Source: Luzula sylvatica (lineage: Eukaryota > Streptophyta > Magnoliopsida > Poales > Juncaceae). From it: a DNA stretch of 64,000 nucleotides. Location: positions 71,731,264-71,795,263 of the forward strand of contig OX326958.1 of assembly GCA_946800325.1 (NCBI GenBank). Direction: 5' to 3'. Both the position numbers and the translations under genes were made by a program. The notes below the pieces were generated by a model that was given only the letters and a program-made list of their open reading frames with translations, made no database searches and had not been told where the DNA came from. This document shows, one piece after another, positions 52,562 through 63,597 of this stretch. Position 1 is the first letter of the stretch. Each line of letters begins with the position of its first letter.

Positions 52562-53305
52562 ACAAATGATCTAAGAACACGTTATTTGAACTCCTCAAAG
52601 CGTTAAAATCTTGTTTTGAATCGAAAAACAAACTTTCTTAATGTTTGTGAAATTTGGTGAAAAGTTATGTAGTAAAAGATACGATACAAATGATCTAAAA
52701 ACACGTTATTTGAACTCCTCAAAGCGTTAAAATCTTGTTTTGAATCGGAAAACAAACTTTGTTAGTGTTTGTGAAATTTGGTGAAAAGTTATGTAGTAAA
52801 AGATACGATATAACTGATCTAAAAACATGTTATTTGAACTGCTCAAAGCGTTAAAATCTTGTTTTGAATCGAAAAACAAACTTTCTTAGTGTTTGTGAAA
52901 TTTGGTGAAAAGTTATGTAGTAAAAGATACGATACAAATGATCTGAAAACACGTGATTTGAACCCCTCAAAGCGTTAAAATCTTGTTTTGAATCGAAAAA
53001 CAAACTTTGTTAGTGTTTGTGAAATTGGGTGAAAAGTTATGTAGTAAAAGATACGATACAACTGGTCCAAAAACACATTATTTGAACTCCTCAAAGCGTT
53101 AAAATCTTGTTTTGAATCGAAAAACAAACTTTCTTAGTGGTTGCGAAATTTGGTGAAAAGTTACGTAGTAAAAGATACGATACAAATGATCTAAAAACAC
53201 GTTATTTGAACTCCTCAAAGCGTTAAAATCTTGTTTTGAATCGAAAAACAAACTTTGTTAGTGTTTGTGAAATTTCGTGAATAGTTATGTAGTAAAAGAT
53301 ACGAT

Positions 53306-54669
53306 ACAACTGATCTAAAAACACCTTATTTGAACTCCTCAAAGCGTTAAAATCTTGTTTTGAATCGAAAAACAAACTTTCTTAGTGTTTGCAAAATTTG
53401 GTGAAAAGTTATGTAGTAAAAGATACGATACAAATGATCTAAAAACACGTTATTTGAACTCCTCAAAGCGTTACAATCTTGTTTTGAATCGAAAAACAAA
53501 CTTTCTTAGTGTTTGTGAAATTTGGTGAAAAGTTATGTAGTAAAAGATACGATACAAATGATCTAAAAACACGTTATTTGAACTCCTCAAAGCGTTAAAA
53601 TCTAGTTTTGAATCGAAAAACAAACTTTCTTAGTGTTTGCGAAATTTGGTGAAAAGTTATGTAGTAAAAGATACGATACAAATGATCAAAAAACACGTTA
53701 TTTGAACTCCTCAAAGCGTTAAAATCATGTTTTGAATCGAAAAACAAACTTTCTTAGTGTTTGTGAAATTTGGTGAAAAGTTAGGTAGTAAAAGATACGA
53801 TACAAATGATCTAAAAACACGTTATTTGAACTCCTCAAAGCGTTAAAATCTTGTTTTGAATCGAAAAACAAACTTTGTTAGTGTTTGTGAAATTTGGTGA
53901 AAAGTGATGTAGTAAAAGATACGATACAACTGGTCTAAAAACACGTTATTTGAACTACTCAAAGCGCTAAAATCTTGTTTCGAATCGAAAAACAAACTTT
54001 CTTAGTGTTTGTGAAATTTGGTGAAAAGTTATGTAGTAAAAGATACGATACAAATAATCTAAAAACGCGTTATTTGAGCTCCTCAAAGCGTTAAAATCTT
54101 GTTTTGAATCGAAAAACAAACTTTCTTAGTGTTTGTGAAATTTGGTGAAAAGTTATGTAGTAAAAGATACGATACAACTGATCTAAAAACACATTATTTG
54201 AACTCCTCAAAGCGTTAAAATCTTGTTTTGAATCGAAAAACAAACTTTCTTAGTGGTTGCGAAATTTGGTGAAAAGTTACGTAGTAAAAGATACGATACA
54301 AATGATCTAAAAACACGTGATTTGAACTCCTCAAAGCGTTAAAATCTTGTTTTGAATCGAAAAACAAACTTTGTTAGTGTTTGTGAAATTTGGTGAAAAG
54401 TTATGTAGTAAAAGATACGATACAACTGATCTAAAAACACATTATTAGAACTCCTCAAAGCGTTAAAATCTTGTTTTGAATCGAAAAACAAACTTTCTTA
54501 GTGGTTGCGAAATTTGGTGAAAAGTTACGTAGTAAAAGATACGATACAAATGATCTAAAAACACGTTATTTGAACTCCTCAAAGCGTTAAAATCTTGTTT
54601 TGAATCGAAAAACAAACTTTGTTAGTGTTTGTGAAATTTCGTGAATAGTTATGTAGTAAAAGATACGAT
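53306..54669 (+). repeat. Monomers 431-441, partial copy of the 35-monomer unit start
   Basis: These 11 monomers match 396-406 in order (GCGTTACAATC, TCTAG, GATCAAAAAACACG with TCATG, TGATG, TTCGAATCG, AAATAATC/ACGCG, CACATTA, CGTGATT, TTATTAGAAC). At monomer 442 the anchor lacks the fusion tail, and the sequence passes into a different, older segment. Confidence 0.78.
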
Positions 54670-57600
54670 ACAACTGATCTAAAAACACCTTATTTGAACT
54701 CCTCAAAGCGTTAAAATCTTGTTTTGAATCGAAAAACAAACTTTCTTAGTGTTTGCAAAATTTGGTGAAAAGTTATGTAGTAAAAGATACGATACAAATG
54801 ATCTAAAAACACGTTATTTGAACTCCTCAAAGTGTTACAATCTTGTTTTGAATCGAAAAACAAACGTTCTTAGTGTTTGTGAAATTTGGTGAAAAGTTAT
54901 GTAGTAAAAGATACGATACAAATGATCTAAAAACACGTGATTTGAACTCCTCAAAGCGTTAAAATCTTGTTTTGAATCGAAAAACAAACTTTGTTAGTGT
55001 TTGTGAAATTTGGTGAAAAGTTATGTAGTAAAAGATACGATACAACTGATCCAAAAACATGTTTTTTGAACTCCTCAAAGCGTTAATATCTTGTTTTGAA
55101 TCGAAAAACAAACTTTCTTAGTGTTTGTGAAATTTGGTGAAAAGTTAAGTAGTAAAAGATACGACACAAATGATCTAAAAACACGTTATTTGAACTCCTC
55201 AAAGCGTTAAAATCTTGTTTTGAATCGAAAAACAAACTTTCTTAGTGTTTGTGAAATTTGGTGAAAAGTTATGTAGTAAAAGATACGATACAAATGATCT
55301 AAAAACACGTTATTTGAACTCCTCAAAGCGTTAAAATCTTGTTTTGAATCGGAAAACAAACTTTGTTAGTGTTTGTGAAATTTGGTGAAAAGTTATGTAG
55401 TAAAAGATACGATATAACTGATCTAAAAACATGTTATTTGAACTGCTCAAAGCGTTAAAATCTTGTTTTGAATCGAAAAACAAAGTTTCTTAGTGTTTGT
55501 GAAATTTGGTGAAAAGTTATGTAGTAAAAGATACGATACAAATGATCTAAAAACACGTGATTTGAACCCCTCAAAGCGTTAAAATCTTGTTTTGAATCGA
55601 AAAACAAACTTTGTTAGTGTTTGTGAAATTGGGTGAAAAGTTATGTAGTAAAAGATACGATACAACTGGTCTAAAAACACATTATTTGAACTCCTCAAAG
55701 CGTTAAAATCTTGTTTTGAATCGAAAAACAAACTTTCTTAGTGGTTGCGAAATTTGGTGAAAAGTTACGTAGTAAAAGATACGATACAAATGATCTAAAA
55801 ACACGTTATTTGAACTCCTCAAAGCGTTAAAATCGTGTTTTGAATCGAAAAACAAACTTAGTTAGTGTTTGTGAAATTTCGTGAATAGTTATGTAGTAAA
55901 AGATACGATACAACTGATCTAAAAACACCTTATTTGAACTCCTCAAAGCGTTAAAATCTTGTTTTGAATCGAAAAACAAACTTTCTTAGTGTTTGCAAAA
56001 TTTGGAGAAAAGTTATGTAGTAAAAGATACGATACAAATGATCTAAAAACACGTTATTTGAACTCCTCAAAGCGTTACAATCTTGTTTTGAATCGAAAAA
56101 TAAACTTTCTTAGTGTTTGTGAAATTTGGTGAAAAGTTATGTAGTAAAAGATACGATACAAATGATCTAAAAACACGTGATTTGAACTCCTCAAAGCGTT
56201 AAAATCTTGTTTTGAATCGAAAAACAAACTTTGTTAGTGTTTGTGAAATTTGGTGAAAAGTTATGTAGTAAAAGATACGATACAACTGATCTAAAAACAT
56301 GTTTTTTGAACTCCTCAAAGCGTTACAATCTTGTTTTGAATCGAAAAACAAACTTTCTTAGTGTTTGGGAATTTTGGGGAAAAGTTAGGTAGTAAAAGAT
56401 ACGATACAAATGATCTAAAAACACGTTATTTGAACTCCTCAAAGCGTTAAAATCTTGTTTTGAATCGAAAAACAAACTTTCTTAGTGTTTGCGAAATTTG
56501 GTGACAAGTTATGTAGTAAAAGATACGATACAAATGATCTAAAAACACGTTATTTGAACTCCTCAAAGCGTTAAAATCTTGTTTTGAATCGAAAAACAAA
56601 CTTTCTTAGTGTTTGTGAAATTTGGTGAAAAGTTAGGTAGTAAAAGATACGATACAAATGATCTAAAAACACGTTATTTGAACTCCTCAAAGCGTTAAAA
56701 TCTTGTTTTGAATCGAAAAACAAACTTTGTTAGTATTTGTGAAATTTGGTGAAAAGTGATGTAGTAAAAGATACGATACAACTGGTCTAAAAACACGTTA
56801 TTTGAACTACTCAAAGCGCTAAAATCTTGTTTTGAATCGAAAAACAAACTTTCTTAGTGTTTGTGAAATTTGGTGAAAAGTTATGTAGTAAAAGATACGA
56901 TACAAATGATCTAAAAACACATTATTTGAACTCCTCAAAGCGTTAAAATCTTGTTTTGAATCGAAAAACAAACTTTCTTAGTGTTTGTGAAATTTGGTGA
57001 AAAGTTATGTAGTAAAAGATACGATACAACTGATCTAAAAACACATTATTTGAACTCCTCAAAGCGTTAAAATCTTGTTTTGAATCGAAAAACAAACTTT
57101 CTTAGTGGTTGCGAAATTTGGTGAAAAGTTACGTAGTAAAAGATACGATACAAATGATCTAAAAACACGTGATTTGAACTCCTCAAAGCGTTAAAATCTT
57201 GTTTTGAATCGAAAAACAAACTTTGTTAGTGTTTGTGAAATTTGGTGAAAAGTTATGTAGTAAAAGATACGATACAACTGATCTAAAAACACATTATTTG
57301 AACTCCTCAAAGCGTTAAAATCTTGTTTTGAATTGAAAAACAAACTTTCTTAGTGGTTGCGAAATTTGGTGAAAAGTTACGTAGTAAAAGATACGATACA
57401 AATGATCTAAAAACACGTTATTTGAACTCCTCAAAGCGTTAAAATCTTGTTTTGAATCGAAAAACAAACTTTCTTAGTGTTTGTGAAATTTGGTGAAAAG
57501 TTAGGTAGTAAAAGATACGATACAAATGATCTAAAAACACGTTATTTGAACTCCTCAAAGCGTTAAAATCTTGTTTTGAATCGAAAAACAAACTTTGTTA

Positions 57601-58389
57601 GTGTTTGTGAAATTTGGTGAAAAGTGATGTAGTAAAAGATACGATACAACTGGTCTAAAAACACGTTATTTGAACTACTCAAAGCGCTAAAATCTTGTTT
57701 TGAATCGAAAAACAAACTTTCTTAGTGTTTGTGAAATTTGGTGAAAAGTTATGTAGTAAAAGATACGATACAAATGATCTAAAAACGCGTTATTTGAGCT
57801 CCTCAAAGCGTTAAAATCTTGTTTTGAATCGAAAAACAAACTTTCTTAGTGTTTGTGAAATTTGGTGAAAAGTTATGTAGTAAAAGATACGATACAACTG
57901 ATCTAAAAACACATTATTTGAACTCCTCAAAGCGTTAAAATCTTGTTTTGAATCGAAAAACAAACTTTCTTAGTGGTTGCGAAATTTGGTGAAAAGTTAC
58001 GTAGTAAAAGATACGATACAAATGATCTAAAAACACGTGATTTGAACTCCTCAAAGCGTTAAAATCTTGTTTTGAATCGAAAAACAAACTTTGTTAGTGT
58101 TTGTGAAATTTGGTGAAAAGTTATGTAGTAAAAGATACGATACAACTGATCTAAAAACACATTATTTGAACTCCTCAAAGCGTTAAAATCTTGTTTTGAA
58201 TCGAAAAACAAACTTTCTTAGTGGTTGCGAAATTTGGTGAAAAGTTACGTAGTAAAAGATACGATACAAATGATCTAAAAACACGTTATTTGAACTCCTC
58301 AAAGCGTTAAAATCTTGTTTTGAATCGAAAAACAAACTTTGTTAGTGTTTGTGAAATTTCGTGAATAGTTATGTAGTAAAAGATACGAT
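54670..58389 (+). repeat. Monomers 442-471, long-range copy of 26661-30380
   Basis: The anchors 442, 452 and 472 have the same spacing (10 and 20) as 216, 226 and 246. Shared rare marks include AAACGTTCTT, CCCTC with a GGGTG motif, AAATAAAC, GCGTTACAATC with CATGTTTTTT, and the unusual GGGAA...GGGG monomer at 229 and 455. Offset is 28,009 bp (226 monomers minus 15 bp). Many private substitutions separate the copies, for example AAAGTTTCTT near 55484, ATCGTG near 55834, TTGGAG near 56003 and GAATTG near 57332, so the copy is older than those at 31-53 kb. Confidence 0.7.
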
Positions 58390-61300
58390 ACAACTGATCT
58401 AAAAACACCTTATTTGAACTCCTCAAAGCGTTAAAATCTTGTTTTGAATCGAAAAACAAACTTTCTTAGTGTTTGCAAAATTTGGTGAAAAGTTATGTAG
58501 TAAAAGATACGATACAAATGATCTAAAAACACGTTATTTGAACTCCTCAAAGTGTTACAATCTTGTTTTGAATCGAAAAACAAACGTTCTTAGTGTTTGT
58601 GAAATTTGGTGAAAAGTTATGTAGTAAAAGATACGATACAAATGATCTAAAAACACGTGATTTGAACTCCTCAAAGCGTTAAAATCTTGTTTTGAATCGA
58701 AAAACAAACTTTGTTAGTGTTTGTGAAATTTGGTGAAAAGTTATGTAGTAAAAGATACGATACAACTGATCCAAAAACATGTTTTTTGAACTCCTCAAAG
58801 CGTTAATATCTTGTTTTGAATCGAAAAACAAACTTTCTTAGTGTTTGTGAAATTTGGTGAAAAGTTAAGTAGTAAAAGATACGACACAAATGATCTAAGA
58901 ACACGTTATTTGAACTCCTCAAAGCGTTAAAATCTTGTTTTGAATCGAAAAACAAACTTTCTTAATGTTTGTGAAATTTGGTGAAAAGTTATGTAGTAAA
59001 AGATACGATACAAATGATCTAAAAACACGTTATTTGAACTCCTCATAGCGTTAAAATCTTGTTTTGAATCGGAAAACAAACTTTGTTAGTGTTTGTGAAA
59101 TTTGGTGAAAAGTTATGTAGTAAAAGATACGATATAACTGATATAAAAACATGTTATTTGAACTGCTCAAAGCGTTAAAATCTTGTTTTGAATCGAAAAA
59201 CAAACTTTCTTAGTGTTTGTGAAATTTGGTGAAAAGTTATGTAGTAAAAGATACGATACAAATGATCTAAAAACACGTGATTTGAACCCCTCAAAGCGTT
59301 AAAATCTTGTTTTGAATCGAAAAACAAACTTTGTTAGTGTTTGTGAAATTGGGTGAAAAGTTATGTAGTAAAAGATACGATACAACTGGTCTAAAAACAC
59401 ATTATTTGAACTCCTCAAAGCGTTAAAATCTTGTTTTGAATCGAAAAACAAACTTTCTTAGTGGTTGCGAAATTTGGTGAAAAGTTACGTAGTAAAAGAT
59501 ACGATACAAATGATCTAAAAACACGTTATTTGAACTCCTCAAAGCGTTAAAATCTTGTTTTGAATCGAAAAACAAACTTTGTTAGTGTTTGTGAAATTTC
59601 GTGAATAGTTATGTAGTAAAAGATACGATACAACTGATCTAAAAACACCTTATTTGAACTCCTCAAAGCGTTAAAATCTTGTTTTGAATCGAAAAACAAA
59701 CTTTCTTAGTGTTTGCAAAATTTGGTGAAAAGTTATGTAGTAAAAGATACGATACAAATGATCTAAAAACACGTTATTTGAACTCCTCAAAGCGTTACAA
59801 TCTTGTTTTGAATCGAAAAACAAACTTTCTTAGTGTTTGTGAAATTTGGTGAAAAGTTATGTAGTAAAAGATACGATACAAATGATCTAAAAACACGTTA
59901 TTTGAACTCCTCAAAGCGTTAAAATCTTGTTTTGAATCGGAAAACAAACTTTGTTAGTGTTTGTGAAATTTGGTGAAAAGTTATGTAGTAAAAGATACGA
60001 TATAACTGATCTAAAAACATGTTATTTGAACTGCTCAAAGCGTTAAAATCTTGTTTTGAATCGAAAAACAAACTTTCTTAGTGTTTGTGAAATTTGGTGA
60101 AAAGTTATGTAGTAAAAGATACGATACAAATGATCTAAAAACACGTTATTTGAACTCCTCAAAGTGTTAAAATCTAGTTTTGAATCGAAAAACAAACTTT
60201 CTTATTGTTTGCGAAATTTGGTGAAAAGTAATGTAGTAAAAGATACGATACAAATGATCTAAAAACACGTTATTTGACCTCCTCAAAGCGTTAAAATCTA
60301 GTTTTGAATCGAAAATCAAACATTCTTAGTGTTTGCGAAATTTGGTGAAAAGTTATGTAGGTAAAGATACGATACAAATGATCTAAAAACACGTTATTTG
60401 ACCTCCTCAAAGCGTTAAAATCTTGTTTTGAATCGGAAAACAAACTTTGTTAGTGTTTGTGAAATTTGGTGAAAAGTTATGTAGTAAAAGATACGATATA
60501 ACTGATCTAAAAACATGTTATTTGAACTCCTCAAAGCGTTAAAATCTTGTTTTGAATCGAAAAACAAACGTTCTTAGTGTTTGTGAAATTTGGTGAAAAG
60601 TTATGTAGTAAAAGATACGATACAAATGATCTAAAAACACGTTATTTGAACTCCTCAAAGCGTTAAAATCTTGTTTTGAATCGGAAAACAAAGTTTCTTA
60701 GTGTTTGCGAAATTTGGTGAAAAGTTATGTAGTAAAAGATACGATACAAATGATCTAAAAACACGTTATTTGAACTCCTCAAAGCTTTAAAATCTTGTTT
60801 TGAATCGAAAAACAAACTTTCTTAGTGTTTGTGAAATTTGGTGAAAAGTTATGTAGTAAAAGATACGATACAAATTATCTAAAAACACGTTATTTGAACA
60901 CCTCAAAGCGTTAAAATCTTGTTTTGAATCGAAAAACAAACTTTCTTAGTGTTTGTGAAATTTGGTGAAAAGTTATGTAGTAAAAGATACGATACAACTG
61001 ATCTAAAAACACATTATTTGAACTCCTCAAAGCGTTAAAATCTTGTTTTGAATCGAAAAACAAACTTTCTTAGTGGTTGCGAAATTTGGTGAAAAGTTAC
61101 GTAGTAAAAGATACGATACAAATGATCTAAAAACACGTGATTTGAACTCCTCAAAGCGTTAAAATCTTGTTTTGAATCGAAAAACAAACTTTGTTAGTGT
61201 TTGTGAAATTTGGTGAAAAGTTATGTAGTAAAAGATACGATACAACTGATCTAAAAACACATTATTTGAACTCCTCAAAGCGTTAAAATCTTGTTTTGAA

Positions 61301-61489
61301 TCGAAAAACAAACTTTCTTAGTGGTTGCGAAATTTGGTGAAAAGTTACGTAGTAAAAGATACGATACAAATGATCTAAAAACACGTTATTTGAACTCCTC
61401 AAAGCGTTAAAATCTTGTTTTGAATCGAAAAACAAACTTTGTTAGTGTTTGTGAAATTTCGTGAATAGTTATGTAGTAAAAGATACGAT
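58390..61489 (+). repeat. 25-monomer higher-order unit (472-496)
   Basis: This 3,100-bp unit has anchors at 472 and 482. Marks recurring exactly 3,100 bp later are CTAAGAAC with CTTAATG, CTCATAGCG (59041 to 62141) and GATATAAAAAC (59141 to 62241). Unlike the 30-53 kb copies, the monomer before CTAAGAAC is full length, with TTAAGTAG and no 3-bp deletion. The right third (486-492) is divergent and is listed separately. Confidence 0.8.
60126..60993 (+). repeat. Divergent monomers 486-492
   Basis: This 868-bp run has an unusual density of private substitutions: GTGTTAAAATCTAG, CTTATTG, AAGTAATG, TTGACCTCC (twice), GAAAATCAAACATTC, GTAGGTAAAG and AAATTATC. The order GGAAAACAAAG, GCTTTAAA, AACACCTC resembles monomers 12-14 and 109-111. 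It seems to be an older insert of that cassette that escaped homogenisation. Confidence 0.65.
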
Positions 61490-62729
61490 ACAACTGATCT
61501 AAAAACACCTTATTTGAACTCCTCAAAGCGTTAAAATCTTGTTTTGAATCGAAAAACAAACTTTCTTTGTGTTTGCAAAATTTGGTGAAAAGTTATGTAG
61601 TAAAAGATACGATACAAATGATCTAAAAACACGTTATTTGAACTCCTCAAAGTGTTACAATCTTGTTTTGAATCGAAAAACAAACGTTCTTAGTGTTTGT
61701 GAAATTTGGTGAAAAGTTATGTAGTAAAAGATACGATACAAATGATCTAAAAACACGTGATTTGAACTCCTCAAAGCGTTAAAATCTTGTTTTGAATCGA
61801 AAAACAAAGTTTGTTAGTGTTTGTGAAATTTGGTGAAAAGTTATGTAGTAAAAGATACGATACAACTGATCCAAAAACATGTTTTTTGAACTCCTCAAAG
61901 CGTTAATATCTTGTTTTGAATCGAAAAACAAACTTTCTTAGTGTTTGTGAAATTTGGTGAAAAGTTAAGTAGTAAAAGATACGACACAAATGATCTAAGA
62001 ACACGTTATTTGAACTCCTCAAAGCGTTAAAATCTTGTTTTGAATCGAAAAACAAACTTTCTTAATGTTTGTGAAATTTGGTGAAAAGTTATGTAGTAAA
62101 AGATACGATACAAATGATCTAAAAACACGTTATTTGAACTCCTCATAGCGTTAAAATCTTGTTTTGAATCGGAAAACAAACTTTGTTAGTGTTTGTGAAA
62201 TTTGGTGAAAAGTTATGTAGTAAAAGATACGATATAACTGATATAAAAACATGTTATTTGAACTGCTCAAAGCGTTAAAATCTTGTTTTGAATCGAAAAA
62301 CAAACTTTCTTAGTGTTTGTGAAATTTGGTGAAAAGTTATGTAGTAAAAGATACGATACAAATGATCTAAAAACACGTGATTTGAACCCCTCAAAGCGTT
62401 AAAATCTTGTTTTGAATCGAAAAACAAACTTTGTTAGTGTTTGTGAAATTGGGTGAAAAGTTATGTAGTAAAAGATACGATACAACTGGTCTAAAAACAC
62501 ATTATTTGAACTCCTCAAAGCGTTAAAATCTTGTTTTGAATCGAAAAACAAACTTTCTTAGTGGTTGCGAAATTTGGTGAAAAGTTACGTAGTAAAAGAT
62601 ACGATACAAATGATCTAAAAACACGTTATTTGAACTCCTCAAAGCGTTAAAATCTTGTTTTGAATCGAAAAACAAACTTTGTTAGTGTTTGTGAAATTTC
62701 GTGAATAGTTATGTAGTAAAAGATACGAT
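61490..62729 (+). repeat. Monomers 497-506, partial second copy of the 25-monomer unit
   Basis: These ten monomers repeat 472-481 at a distance of 3,100 bp. Both copies carry CTAAGAAC, CTTAATG, CTCATAGCG, GATATAAAAAC, CCCTC and GGGTG. Private marks are CTTTGTG near 61566 and AAAGTTTG near 61807. Confidence 0.8.
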
Positions 62730-63597
62730 ACAACTGATCTAAAAACACCTTATTTGAACTCCTCAAAGCGTTAAAATCTTGTTTTGAATCGAAAAACAAA
62801 CTTTCTTAGTGTTTGCAAAATTTGGTGAAAAGTTATGTAGTAAAAGATACGATACAAATGATCTAAAAACACGTTATTTGAACTCCTCAAAGCGTTACAA
62901 TCTTGTTTTGAATCGAAAAACAAACTTTCTTAGTGTTTGTGAAATTTGGTGAAAAGTTATGTAGTAAAAGATACGATACAAATGATCTAAAAACACGTTA
63001 TTTGAACTCCTCAAAGCGTTAAAATCTTGTTTTGAATCGGAAAACAAACTTTGTTAGTGTTTGTGAAATTTGGTGAAAAGTTATGTAGTAAAAGATACGA
63101 TATAACTGATCTAAAAACATGTTATTTGAACTGCTCAAAGCGTTAAAATCTTGTTTTGAATCGAAAAACAAACTTTCTTAGTGTTTGTGAAATTTGGTGA
63201 AAAGTTATGTAGTAAAAGATACGATACAAATGATCTAAAAACACGTGATTTGAACCCCTCAAAGCGTTAAAATCTTGTTTTGAATCGAAAAACAAACTTT
63301 GTTAGTGTTTGTGAAATTGGGTGAAAAGTTATGTAGTAAAAGATACGATACAACTGGTCTAAAAACACATTATTTGAACTCCTCAAAGCGTTAAAATCTT
63401 GTTTTGAATCGAAAAACAAACTTTCTTAGTGGTTGCGAAATTTGGTGAAAAGTTACGTAGTAAAAGATACGATACAAATGATCTAAAAACACGTTATTTG
63501 AACTCCTCAAAGCGTTAAAATCTTGTTTTGAATCGAAAAACAAACTTTGTTAGTGTTTGTGAAATTTCGTGAATAGTTATGTAGTAAAAGATACGAT
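62730..63597 (+). repeat. 7-monomer higher-order unit (507-513)
   Basis: This 868-bp unit runs CACCTTA anchor, GCGTTACAATC, GGAAAAC/TTTGTT, ATAACT/CATGTTA/TGCTC, CGTGATT/CCCTC/GGGTG, ACAACTGG/CACATTA/TGGTTGCG, then TTTGTT/TTTCGTGAATAG. It starts again at 63598. The last four types also precede it (503-506), differing by GATATA at 503. It is the shortest higher-order period in the window. Confidence 0.8.

Larger units (their letters stand above)
48969..53305 (+). repeat. 35-monomer higher-order unit (396-430)
   Basis: This unit of 4,337 bp has anchors at 396, 407 and 421. Monomers 396-409 match 371-384, including the fusion monomer 407 with CTCGAAGCG. Monomers 410-420 restore the cassette missing from the 25-monomer unit (GAAATTTGATG, TAGGTAG, TGATG, ACGCG with AAATTTATG, AAATCG). 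The right part has the 3-bp deletion, but its GGAAAAC monomer (426) reads TAGTAAAAG, without the substitution found at 391. Confidence 0.82.
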
